Shown: positions 1 to 5,080, numbered from the stretch's first letter. The stretch is 5,080 bases of DNA from DASTGO01 sp035719045 (GCA_035719045.1 DASTGO010000426.1:1-5080); one strand, 5' to 3'. Translations and numbers: made by a program. The notes: generated by a model from the letters alone, not told the origin.

Positions 1-2138
1 GTACCGCTACTCTTCGGTGGTGCCCACTCGAAATCCGCAGACGGTGCGCTCTTCCATTGGGTGATCGGTCGCGATGTGGAGTTGCTGTAGCCCGAAGCTG
101 CAATACACCCGTACCCGTAACCTGACCCGAGGCATCGCTGCGTGAGCGTTACCTGGACAGTTGAGCCAATCCTGTCCGTGACCACCTGGTCAATGAGCGC
201 ACGATAATGAACTACTCGGGTCTTGTTGAGGGCCCATCCCATGAGCGTGAGCCTGAACTTGACAGATCCAAGCACGCTGTACGGCCAAGAGGATTGCCTG
301 AACTCCGCCCAGTAGGCGTCACTGCGACACCAACGAAAGTGGTTAATTCCCCATCCGTCCCTACTTCGGGCAGCAGCACTGGATTGGCAGTTCTTAACAT
401 CTGCGGCATCGAACGGGGGTACGTATGTCTTGGCGGTAAGCGCGCTCGTTGTCAAGGCCGTTGACACGTTGGCCGACATTGCAGAGGCCCCGCTTTGGTC
501 CCACTGAGCGATTTGATCTGCCGGGTACTCAGCCGCGTCGGCAGTGCCTGCTGCCGTGTCCGTTGGCGCCGAGGGGTCCAACGGTTCGGTCCCATCAAGT
601 CCGCCCGTAAACGACTCTGGAAGACCGGTGGTCGAGGCATTGAGCGGTGCGGTATCGATCGCCGTGGCACTGAGAAGTTGAGTGGCGCCGGTGCTGTCTT
701 GACTCACCTTCTCGGCATCCACCCCATAGCTTCTCGCCGCCGATGCCTCCATGGACCGCTCTTCGGCCTCTGATGTGGTGGGAGTGGGTTCGGCGGTTGT
801 GTCGTATACGAAGGCTGGGTTTTGCGAGGGATCCGTCCCTGAAGTCGTCAATGCGGTCACTGGATCGCTGCCGACGACACTGCGGTAGATGTTTTGAGTG
901 ACTGTGCCATCGGGTGATGCGAGGAACCATCCCTCCAGATCAATGAGGACGTGAACTTCAGCAGAGGAACTGTTCCTTACCGTGAGAGTAGGGGACGCAG
1001 TTGTGGACACTGCGATCACCGCAGAGTTCCCCTGAGTGCTACCTGCTGCGAAGTTCACATTTGAGGTATCGGGCTCAGTGTCTTGCGCGCTCCATATTCT
1101 CAGGTATCCGCCAGCTCCCGGACTCACAGCGGTCAGAATGATCGCTACTGCACTGACACCCGCCGTCGGCATGCCAGCCTTGCCTCCGACTGTGAAGGTG
1201 CGGGTGGCCCCGGCCGGGATGGCAGCAGCTCCACCGCTCGCCGCCCGTGTGTCCACGATGCGTGCAGCTGAAAATACAAATGTTCCCTCAGCGCCGATGT
1301 TTGCCATGAAATAGCCCTGAATATCTATCGCCAAGTCAAGACTATTGACGGAGGAACTGTTGTAGAGCTCTATCTTTCCCTGCGAAGCAGGTGCGAACAC
1401 CATGTTGGCGGACGGCGTTCCTCCCAGATAGTCGGCAATTGCCCCGGTCGCCGACGACCCGGGGGCGCCAACAGCGAACCATCCTGCAGTAGTTGCATTG
1501 ATCGTGGTGACGTTGATCGCTACGCCTATTGCGTCAGATGGGATTAGAGCACTCAGATCGAATGTGACAGTCCCCTGCGGGGGGACCTGAGCTGTCGGCG
1601 CGCCAAGTCCCGTCCGCGTGTCAATAGCGCGCACAGCGGTCATGGGTTGGAAGCCTTGACCGCCTCCTCCAGTGGAGAAATACCCGGCGACGTCGACGAT
1701 CAAGTCCGTGGAGATTCCACCCGCCACGACATCAATAGTCCCAGTGTCATTGATCATTACCACTGAGGTATTGGACTCAGGACCAGAATCGGTGAACAGA
1801 TTGGTGGTGCCTGGAGCGAGCGAGTTAGTTGCATAGGCAGCTACCCATGAGGCGCCTGATGCATTTACGGACGTAATAGTTAGTACAACCGCAGCTACCC
1901 CGGTCGATGGGACGTTGCCGACACCGGCGACCTTGAAGGTTCTTGTGGTCGATGCTGGTATTCGGCCGGTGATTCCCAAGTTTATGCGTGTGTCGACGAT
2001 TCGGGTGAAGGGGAGGGGGTAGTATGTGCCGGCCGAGCTCGCGGCCTCCGCGCGATATGTTTGAGCAGTTGTCAGTTGAATGAATGTAGCGAACATTAGA
2101 AAAGCCAGTAGGAATCCGACGCTCCGTTGCCTTCTCAT
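1..2138 (-). CDS. Secreted multidomain protein with three RIVDTR/GYF-type repeats; possible NucA/NucB-type nuclease or toxin at the missing C-terminus (partial)
   Basis: The frame reads without a stop from an ATG at 2138 off the left edge, giving 712 codons. Residues 1-31 look like a Sec signal peptide: an RRQR basic start, a hydrophobic core at 8-20, and possible cleavage after A25 or near AEA (30-32). Three diverged repeats follow at about 38-156, 163-279 and 286-407. Each opens with a (R)xxDTR motif (46-51, 170-175, 293-298) and closes with GYF or GWF (152-154, 275-277, 403-405). This repeat is common in secreted actinobacterial proteins, usually as an accessory or surface-binding module. 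Residues 413-575 form a Ser/Thr/Ala/Asp-rich linker. The segment 584-712 has Cys584, Cys604 (in NHFRWC), Cys669 and Cys678 and resembles the region before NucA/NucB DNase domains in streptomycete secreted proteins; this is from memory, with moderate confidence. The catalytic region lies off the window. The start is the first in-frame ATG after the promoter; the Shine-Dalgarno is weak (GGGGG, 6 nt upstream). Base composition is lower in GC than in the genes to the right. Confidence 0.85.
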   Translation of the reverse strand, partial: MRRQRSVGFLLAFLMFATFIQLTTAQTYRAEAASSAGTYYPLPFTRIVDTRINLGITGRIPASTTRTFKVAGVGNVPSTGVAAVVLTITSVNASGASWVAAYATNSLAPGTTNLFTDSGPESNTSVVMINDTGTIDVVAGGISTDLIVDVAGYFSTGGGGQGFQPMTAVRAIDTRTGLGAPTAQVPPQGTVTFDLSALIPSDAIGVAINVTTINATTAGWFAVGAPGSSATGAIADYLGGTPSANMVFAPASQGKIELYNSSSVNSLDLAIDIQGYFMANIGAEGTFVFSAARIVDTRAASGGAAAIPAGATRTFTVGGKAGMPTAGVSAVAIILTAVSPGAGGYLRIWSAQDTEPDTSNVNFAAGSTQGNSAVIAVSTTASPTLTVRNSSSAEVHVLIDLEGWFLASPDGTVTQNIYRSVVGSDPVTALTTSGTDPSQNPAFVYDTTAEPTPTTSEAEERSMEASAARSYGVDAEKVSQDSTGATQLLSATAIDTAPLNASTTGLPESFTGGLDGTEPLDPSAPTDTAAGTADAAEYPADQIAQWDQSGASAMSANVSTALTTSALTAKTYVPPFDAADVKNCQSSAAARSRDGWGINHFRWCRSDAYWAEFRQSSWPYSVLGSVKFRLTLMGWALNKTRVVHYRALIDQVVTDRIGSTVQVTLTQRCLGSGYGYGCIAASGYSNSTSRPITQWKSAPSADFEWAPPKSSG

Positions 2139-2157
2139 GTGGTGCCCCCGAGTGATG

Positions 2158-2174
2158 GTCCTGCGTGTCAGGAC
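2158..2174 (-). repeat. Short inverted repeat in the 5' leader of the secreted-protein gene
   Basis: GTCCTG (2158-2163) and CAGGAC (2169-2174) are perfect inverted copies around a 5-nt centre. The pair sits next to the predicted transcription start, so it could form a hairpin at the 5' end of the mRNA or act as an operator. A 6-bp stem is weak evidence on its own. Confidence 0.3.
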
Positions 2175-2184
2175 GACGGGCGCG

Positions 2185-2214
2185 AACGTACGGTAACGGA
2201 AAATCTCTAGTCAA
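2185..2214 (-). promoter_or_regulatory. Putative sigma-70-type promoter of the secreted-protein gene
   Basis: On the minus strand, TTGACT (2214-2209) is followed by an 18-bp spacer and TACGTT (2190-2185). The -35 matches the consensus at five of six positions; the -10 is weaker. Transcription would start near 2178, leaving a leader of about 40 nt before the ATG at 2138. This is the only good hexamer pair seen immediately upstream of the gene. Confidence 0.5.
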
Positions 2215-2339
2215 GCGAGACGTTGCGATGCGTGAATTGCGGAGAATGTACAGCCCGTCCGAGGTCAACGCCTCCGCTGGCCGCTGGTGCCGTCCTCGCG
2301 GCCGGAGCCGTCAGTAGGCAGAGGCACGGGGCCGGCCGA

Positions 2340-2395
2340 GCCAATGAGCCTTGCCGCGCAACGGCTCGCTCCTGTGCGTAGTCGCGGTCATTGGC
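2340..2395. repeat. Inverted repeat GCCAATGA/TCATTGGC with an inner hairpin
   Basis: GCCAATGA at 2340-2347 is repeated as its exact reverse complement at 2388-2395, 40 bases apart. Inside lies a smaller hairpin: GAGCC-TTG (2346-2353) pairs with CAA-C-GGCTC (2359-2367), with a 5-nt loop and one bulged C. The two overlap by two bases at 2346-2347, so they compete slightly. Function is unknown; in GC-rich DNA this could be partly chance. Confidence 0.35.
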
Positions 2396-2427
2396 CGGCG
2401 ACACGCCGGTCGGGCTCACGCACAGAG

Positions 2428-2489
2428 CGCGGAACCTCCAATATGCAGGATGATCTCTTGCGGAGATCATCTCGCATAGGGGTTCCGCG
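2428..2489. repeat. 62-bp imperfect inverted repeat (large stem-loop)
   Basis: Three perfectly paired blocks are nested around the loop TTGCG (2458-2462). GATGATCTC (2449-2457) pairs with GAGATCATC (2463-2471). TATGC (2442-2446) pairs with GCATA (2474-2478). CGCGGAACC (2428-2436) pairs with GGTTCCGCG (2481-2489). The interruptions are a 2-by-2 internal loop and an asymmetric 5-by-2 loop. Twenty-three canonical pairs in register are very unlikely by chance. Neither side has a T-run, so a classic intrinsic terminator is not indicated, although actinobacterial terminators often lack one. It could be a terminator for the leftward repressor transcript, a recombination or replication site, or a decayed palindromic element. 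Confidence 0.7.
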
Positions 2490-2502
2490 TCGTCATGACG
2501 CG
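2486..2502. repeat. Palindrome CGTCATGACG and flanking CGCGTC/GACGCG stem
   Basis: CGTCATGACG (2491-2500) is a perfect 10-bp palindrome. It sits within a second pairing, CGCGTC (2486-2491) with GACGCG (2497-2502). The left arm shares 2486-2489 with the outer arm of the 62-bp inverted repeat, so the ends of the two stems cannot both form. Its CGTCAT half matches the core of the octamer CTCGTCAT found upstream of the repressor gene, so it may be an extra repressor site. That link is inference. Confidence 0.35.
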
Positions 2503-2542
2503 AGTCTTTGGTGAAAGCTAGTCACGGGCGGGCGAAGGTAAT

Positions 2543-2555
2543 GCCAGTGACTGGC
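2543..2555. repeat. 13-bp palindrome GCCAGT-G-ACTGGC
   Basis: This is a perfect 6-bp inverted repeat around a single central base, too tight to make an RNA hairpin but typical of a dimeric protein binding site. It lies about 125 bp downstream of the repressor stop codon. No partner protein can be assigned. Confidence 0.35.
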
Positions 2556-2567
2556 GTCTTTGTGGGT

Positions 2568-2580
2568 GCGGCCTGGCCGC
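2568..2580. repeat. 13-bp palindrome GCGGCC-T-GGCCGC
   Basis: This perfect 6-bp inverted repeat around one base has the same 6-1-6 geometry as the palindrome 12 bp to its left. It is entirely G+C in the arms, so chance is more likely than for its neighbour. Confidence 0.25.
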
Positions 2581-2680
2581 GGGATCTCCCCGAATCGGCC
2601 GACGCAAGTCGTGTTCCTGCACCGGCATGATCCGTCTCGGACGCCTCTTGGTCGATCACGTGAGCGGCGGAATGTCCGGT

Positions 2681-3598
2681 TCAACGTGTGCGGCTGGTGC
2701 GACCGGCTGAGTTGGTCTGTGTGGCGGTGATGGTGATGCGGTGGGCGGGGAGGCGGGTGTGTTCGAGGGCGAGGGGTTGCCCGTGGGTGTTGTGGGTGGT
2801 GCGGGTGTGGGTGAGCAGGGGGACGCCGTCGGGGATGTGGAGGGTGGCGGTGTCGTCGGGGGTGGGCATGGTGGCGCGCAGGGTGTCGTCCCAGCGGAGG
2901 GTGTGCCCCGCGTCGGTGAGGGCGGCGTAGAGGTCGGCGGGCCGGGTGAAGGGGTCGGCCTGGAGCGCGGGCACATCAGTGACGGTGGTGAACGGGACGA
3001 TGAGCTGGTGCGCGGCGAGGGCGCCGTTGGGGTGTTGTAGGAGGCGTTCGGCGACGAACACCGGTTCGGTCGGGTTGAGGCCGAGGGTGGGGGCGTCGGT
3101 CCCGGCGTGGGTGCGGTAGCGGGCGGGGGGCTCGGCCTCGTCCCACCCGCTGTCCCACGTGGCCCACGTGTGGCCGGTGTGGGTGATGGTGGTGTTGAAC
3201 GGGGCGGCCTGGTCGGTGCCGGGGGTGGCGCGCACGAGGGTGGCGCGGCCGTGAGAGGTGTCGACCAGGCCTGCGGCGCGGAGGGCGGCGACGGCGTGCC
3301 GGACGGTGATCCGGGAGACGCCGTAGTGGTCGATCATCTGGGATTCGCTGGGCAGCTTGCTGCCGGGTGGGAGTTCCCCTGAGGTGATGCGGGCGCGCAG
3401 GTCTTCGGCGATCTGCTGGTAGACCGGCAGCCTGCGCAGCAGTGTGGCGGCGGCCCGGTCCGGGGGCGTGTCGGGGATCTGCGCGGCCAGCCGGGACAGG
3501 TCGACCCCTGGCTCGGACGCGGCGGGCGTGGTCTGCCCGTCCTGGCGTCGGGTGCGGGTGGTGCTGGCGCGCTTGGCGCGCGGTGTGGGGTCTGTCAT
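2681..3598 (-). CDS. GntR-family transcriptional repressor, HutC/UTRA subfamily (KorSA-like)
   Basis: This 305-residue protein has a GntR winged-helix DNA-binding domain at about 57-124: LPVYQQIAEDLRARI, then the signature GELPPGSKLPSES, then the recognition-helix region SRITVRHAVAALRAAG (95-110) and the wing end HGRATLVR. A UTRA-type effector domain follows at about 150-290, with the characteristic FVAERLLQH and LEHTRLPAHRI stretches. Such proteins bind operators as dimers; pSAM2 KorSA represses its own gene and transfer-related genes. The first 55 residues are an unusual Thr/Arg/Ala/Pro-rich extension before the domain. No clear Shine-Dalgarno precedes the ATG at 3598, and no in-frame ATG or GTG lies upstream before a TAA near 3695, so this start is the best choice. 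The gene is divergent from the transfer genes, with candidate operators between them. KorSA-like function is inferred from context; the family call is firm. Confidence 0.92.
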   Translation of the reverse strand: MTDPTPRAKRASTTRTRRQDGQTTPAASEPGVDLSRLAAQIPDTPPDRAAATLLRRLPVYQQIAEDLRARITSGELPPGSKLPSESQMIDHYGVSRITVRHAVAALRAAGLVDTSHGRATLVRATPGTDQAAPFNTTITHTGHTWATWDSGWDEAEPPARYRTHAGTDAPTLGLNPTEPVFVAERLLQHPNGALAAHQLIVPFTTVTDVPALQADPFTRPADLYAALTDAGHTLRWDDTLRATMPTPDDTATLHIPDGVPLLTHTRTTHNTHGQPLALEHTRLPAHRITITATQTNSAGRTSRTR

Positions 3599-3685
3599 GA
3601 GGGTGCCCGTCTGGTTGGGGATGCCCCGGGTCGCTCTCCCCGGGATGGCCGGTGTCCGCCGTGGACATCCGGTGATGCTCGTTGA

Positions 3686-3693
3686 CTCGTCAT
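3686..3693. promoter_or_regulatory. Third copy of the operator octamer CTCGTCAT, at the repressor's own promoter
   Basis: CTCGTCAT here repeats exactly the half-site of the inverted repeat 59 bp to the right. It overlaps the end of the predicted -10 and the transcription start of the repressor gene. A weaker symmetry, GACT...AGTC (3684-3701), surrounds it. This suggests autoregulation. Confidence 0.5.
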
Positions 3694-3720
3694 GTTAAGT
3701 CCTTGACCTGGCTCAGTCCA
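3692..3720 (-). promoter_or_regulatory. Putative promoter of the GntR repressor gene
   Basis: On the minus strand, TGGACT (3720-3715) and TAACAT (3697-3692) are 17 bp apart, each matching the sigma-70 consensus at four of six positions. Transcription would start near 3685, about 85 nt before the ATG. The octamer ATGACGAG overlaps the -10 end, as expected for autorepression. The leader includes small inverted repeats such as TGTCC/GGACA near 3650-3665. Confidence 0.45.
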
Positions 3721-3731
3721 CATGGTCTAAT
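3703..3731 (+). promoter_or_regulatory. Putative sigma-70-type promoter of the rightward transfer operon
   Basis: TTGACC (3703-3708) and TCTAAT (3726-3731) are separated by an optimal 17 bp. The match is good (five and four to five positions of six) and stands out in GC-rich DNA. Transcription would start near 3738, just before the inverted-repeat operator. It is interleaved with the repressor promoter on the other strand. Confidence 0.6.
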
Positions 3732-3743
3732 TCGAACACTTGT

Positions 3744-3767
3744 TCTCGTCATAACGAGATGACGAGA
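3744..3767. promoter_or_regulatory. Candidate repressor operator: inverted repeat TCTCGTCAT-N6-ATGACGAGA
   Basis: A perfect 9-bp inverted repeat with a 6-bp centre lies about 7 to 30 bp after the predicted rightward transcription start. A second, overlapping pairing CTCGT-CATA-ACGAG (3745-3758) has the tight spacing common for GntR operators. Position and symmetry fit a site through which the divergent GntR protein blocks the transfer operon. The assignment to that protein is inference. Confidence 0.6.
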
Positions 3768-3781
3768 CGGTTCGTGTGAGA

Positions 3782-3790
3782 GGTAGGTGG
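3782..3790 (+). promoter_or_regulatory. Ribosome binding site that favours the GTG at 3796
   Basis: The purine-rich GGTAGGTGG ends 5 nt before the GTG at 3796. The alternative GTG at 3787 lies inside this stretch and only 3 nt after GAGAGG (3778-3783), which is too close. The start at 3796 also gives the N-terminus MRSIPV, which fits the family pattern as I recall it. Confidence 0.45.
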
Positions 3791-3795
3791 CCGGG

Positions 3796-4185
3796 GTGAG
3801 GTCGATTCCGGTGAAGGAGACCGCGTTCGCGGGGTTCATGTGTGTGATGGCGCCTGAGGCGAAGGTGGTGGACACGAGTACGGGTGAGGTGCGTAAGGAC
3901 CGTCAGACGGGGGCGACGGTGTTCACGGTGGGGGTGGTGGCGATCCGGGGCCGGGACTCCAGCGTGATCCAGGTCGCTGTCGTGGGTGAGCCGTCCGGGG
4001 TCGCCGTGGGGACGGCGGTTCGGGTGGTGGATCTGGAGGCGGTGCCGTGGGAGCGGGACGGCCGGTCCGGGGTCGCGTGGCGGGCCGCCTCGATCGTCCC
4101 CGCCGCGGGTCCGGCTGCGGCGGCGGGTGCTGCCCGGTCGGGGGCGGCGGGGTCGGGGGCGGCGGGGTCGGGTGAGGCCCGATGA
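3796..4185 (+). CDS. SCO3933-like small regulatory/hypothetical protein of conjugative elements
   Basis: A protein of 129 residues (132 if GTG 3787 is used). It shows the pattern of the small proteins commonly encoded just before FtsK-like transfer genes in streptomycete integrative elements: an IPV start, TGEVRKDRQTGATVFTVGVVAIR, VIQVAVVGEP, GTAVRVVDLEA and PWERDGRSGVAWRA. NCBI uses the name 'SCO3933 family regulatory protein' for similar sequences. The core (about 1-102) looks like a compact beta-rich domain; there is no signal peptide or membrane segment. The mechanism is not established as far as I know. The last 27 residues are a low-complexity Ala/Gly/Ser tail encoded partly by a 15-bp tandem repeat. 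It is the first gene of the rightward operon, downstream of the operator, and its TGA overlaps the next gene's ATG, so the two should be made together. Family assignment rests on recalled pattern, not alignment. Confidence 0.75.
   Translation: MRSIPVKETAFAGFMCVMAPEAKVVDTSTGEVRKDRQTGATVFTVGVVAIRGRDSSVIQVAVVGEPSGVAVGTAVRVVDLEAVPWERDGRSGVAWRAASIVPAAGPAAAAGAARSGAAGSGAAGSGEAR
4138..4172 (+). repeat. 15-bp in-frame tandem repeat
   Basis: The unit TCGGGGGCGGCGGGG occurs at 4138-4152 and 4153-4167, followed by a partial third copy. It encodes a repeated Ser-Gly-Ala-Ala-Gly unit in the C-terminal tail. As it is a multiple of three, copy-number change would lengthen or shorten the tail without a frameshift. 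Confidence 0.75.
4171..4177 (+). promoter_or_regulatory. Ribosome binding site of the FtsK-like gene
   Basis: GGTGAGG lies inside the end of the upstream gene, 4 nt before the ATG at 4182. Together with the ATGA overlap it supports this start and translational coupling. Confidence 0.5.
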
Positions 4186-5080
4186 CAGCGCTCCCGGTGC
4201 TGATGGGTGCTGACGGCCCCGCGGCTGCGTCGCAGGGCGGGCACGGCGGGCTGCCGCTGCTGCTGGGGCTGGTCGCCCTAGTGGTGGTCGTGGTGGCGGT
4301 GTCGGGGTGGCTGTGCCGGGCGCATCCGTGGGTGTGGTGGCCGTTGTTCGGTGTGGTGGTGGCGGTGGTCCGGTTGGTGGGGTCGTGGCGGGCGGCGTGT
4401 GAGGGGTCCGGGCTGTCGGTTCCCGCACGCCGGTTCTCCCGCTACGGGGTCATCCACGGGTCCTCCCGTGGCCGCCGCTCCGGGGGCCTGGTGGTGCGGG
4501 GCGAGCCGTTGCGGATGATCCCCCCGCGCCGGGTCGGCCTGCGGGTCGGTGCGTGTGGCCTGGCAGTGACGGTCCGTCTGCATCCCTCGCAGGTGCCCGG
4601 GGACTGGGAGCGGGCCGCGGAGGGCTTCGCCCACGCGTGGCGGGTCCACGCCGTGCGGGTCAGTTCACCGCGGCCGGGGTTCGTCCGCCTGACCGCGGTC
4701 GGGTTCGACCCGCTGCGCCACCCCCACCCCCGCCGGACCCTGGCCGCGACGGGTCCCGCGGCGGTGGGGTCGGGGGTGCTGGCGGTGCCGGTCGGAGGCA
4801 CGGAGGACGGCCGGGCCTGGCTGGTGGATTTGCGGGCTCGGGCGCATTGGCTGGTGACGGGGGCGACCCGTTCGGGGAAGTCCACCCTCACGGCCCGGGT
4901 GCTGTGCGGGCTCGCCGGGCGGCCTGTGGCGCTGGTGGGGATCGACGCCAAGGGCGGGATGGAGTTGGGTCCGTTCCGGCCTCGCCTGACCGTGCTGGCC
5001 ACCACCCGTGCGCAGGCGGTGGGGGTGATCGACGCCCTGACCGTGGAGCTGGCGGACCGGATGCGGGCGTGTGCGGGGGT
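4182..5080 (+). CDS. FtsK/SpoIIIE-like DNA translocase, TraB/TraSA type conjugal transfer protein (N-terminal part)
   Basis: 299 codons are visible, open at the right edge. Residues about 23-41 (GLPLLLGLVALVVVVVAV) and 50-67 are two hydrophobic membrane segments. A soluble linker domain (about 70-215) follows. The ATPase domain begins near 220 with the Walker A motif GATRSGKST (227-235; K233 and S234 would bind nucleotide phosphates). GIDAKGGMELG (253-263) and the following LATTRAQAVGVIDALTVELADRM helix are typical of actinomycete TraB/TraSA proteins. Walker B and any DNA-recognition winged helix are beyond the edge. In this family a membrane-anchored hexamer pumps double-stranded DNA into the recipient, without a relaxase. 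The ATG overlaps the upstream TGA (ATGA). An ATP-hydrolysing translocase is near certain; the alternative of a chromosomal FtsK is unlikely given the neighbours and the short membrane region. Confidence 0.92.
   Translation, partial: MTALPVLMGADGPAAASQGGHGGLPLLLGLVALVVVVVAVSGWLCRAHPWVWWPLFGVVVAVVRLVGSWRAACEGSGLSVPARRFSRYGVIHGSSRGRRSGGLVVRGEPLRMIPPRRVGLRVGACGLAVTVRLHPSQVPGDWERAAEGFAHAWRVHAVRVSSPRPGFVRLTAVGFDPLRHPHPRRTLAATGPAAVGSGVLAVPVGGTEDGRAWLVDLRARAHWLVTGATRSGKSTLTARVLCGLAGRPVALVGIDAKGGMELGPFRPRLTVLATTRAQAVGVIDALTVELADRMRACAG

Larger units (their letters stand above)
2215..2680. other. Non-coding, hairpin-rich region between the secreted-protein promoter and the repressor gene
   Basis: I see no convincing gene in this stretch on either strand. 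The open frames are short, rich in Arg, Pro and Ser, lack recognisable motifs, and have poor or no ribosome binding sites. No tRNA or rRNA pattern is apparent. It does hold an unusual number of inverted repeats. Two of them are 2272-2307 (CTCC and GGCCGC against GCGGCC and GGAG, with a 3-nt bulge and a 13-nt loop) and TCGGCCGA near 2595; the rest are listed separately. The base composition also changes across it, from the mixed-composition gene on the left to the very GC-rich block on the right. It could contain an element boundary or att site, a terminator for the leftward repressor transcript, or remnants of decayed DNA. Confidence 0.6.

Noticed and set aside
1570..1586. GTCCCC/GGGGAC hairpin inside the secreted-protein gene
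   Set aside because: Lies mid-gene within a well-formed repeat domain and is explained by the codons for VPPQGT; no sign of a terminator or frameshift.
2428..2489. Integron attC site as an explanation of the large inverted repeat
   Set aside because: The expected GTTRRRY/RYYYAAC core sites are absent at the arms and no integron integrase is seen.
2207..2514. Overlapping open frames on both strands (87 and 75 codons)
   Set aside because: Arg/Pro/Ser-rich translations without motifs, no good ribosome binding site, and they run through several inverted repeats; typical of chance frames in GC-rich DNA.
2541..2630. 29-codon frame starting ATG at 2541 with GAAGG just upstream
   Set aside because: The purine stretch is only 2-3 nt from the ATG, the peptide has no recognisable feature, and it overlaps palindromes. 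Not enough to call a gene.
2976..3668. 230-codon minus-strand frame overlapping the GntR gene
   Set aside because: His/Arg/Pro-rich translation is the shifted-frame shadow of the GntR gene, which has clear domain motifs.
3727..4428. 233-codon minus-strand frame opposite the transfer operon
   Set aside because: Pro/Arg/Thr-rich antisense shadow of the SCO3933-like and FtsK-like genes; it also runs through the divergent operator.
4442..5005. 187-codon minus-strand frame
   Set aside because: Antisense shadow of the FtsK-like gene, which has a Walker A motif and membrane segments in its own frame.

Overview
The window comes from a high-GC actinobacterium. The right half (about 2680 to 5080) is very GC-rich, about 75% in a sampled line and with strong G/C third positions. 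It carries a GntR/UTRA repressor, a small SCO3933-like protein and the start of an FtsK/TraB-like DNA translocase. This is the regulation-and-transfer block of an actinomycete integrative and conjugative element (AICE, pSAM2-like) or a related conjugative plasmid. No integrase, replication gene or attachment site is visible, so integration is inferred and not shown.

Layout: (1) 1-2138, minus strand: one long reading frame, open at the left edge. It encodes a secreted protein with a signal peptide, three degenerate repeats of about 125 residues (RIVDTR...GYF type), a low-complexity Ser/Thr/Ala linker, and a cysteine-containing C-terminal region that resembles the segment found before NucA/NucB-type nuclease domains. 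The catalytic part, if there is one, lies outside the window. Its DNA is much less GC-rich (about 55-65% in sampled lines) than the right half. A plausible promoter lies just upstream. (2) 2215-2680: about 470 bases without a convincing gene but with many inverted repeats, the best being a 62-bp imperfect hairpin at 2428-2489. (3) 2681-3598, minus strand: GntR/HutC-type repressor. (4) 3599-3795: divergent, interleaved promoters with three copies of the octamer CTCGTCAT (one direct, two forming a 9-bp inverted repeat), a good candidate operator for the repressor. (5) 3796-4185, plus strand: SCO3933-like small protein. (6) 4182-5080, plus strand: membrane-anchored FtsK-like translocase, overlapping the previous gene by ATGA and cut by the right edge.

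Inferred working model: the GntR protein binds the CTCGTCAT sites, limiting both its own synthesis and that of the rightward transfer operon. When it is released, the small protein and the translocase are made together, and the translocase moves double-stranded element DNA between hyphae or cells. The secreted multidomain protein on the left is either a chromosomal neighbour or cargo. The change in base composition and the hairpin-rich gap between it and the repressor make 2215-2680 the likeliest place for an element boundary, but one window cannot prove this.
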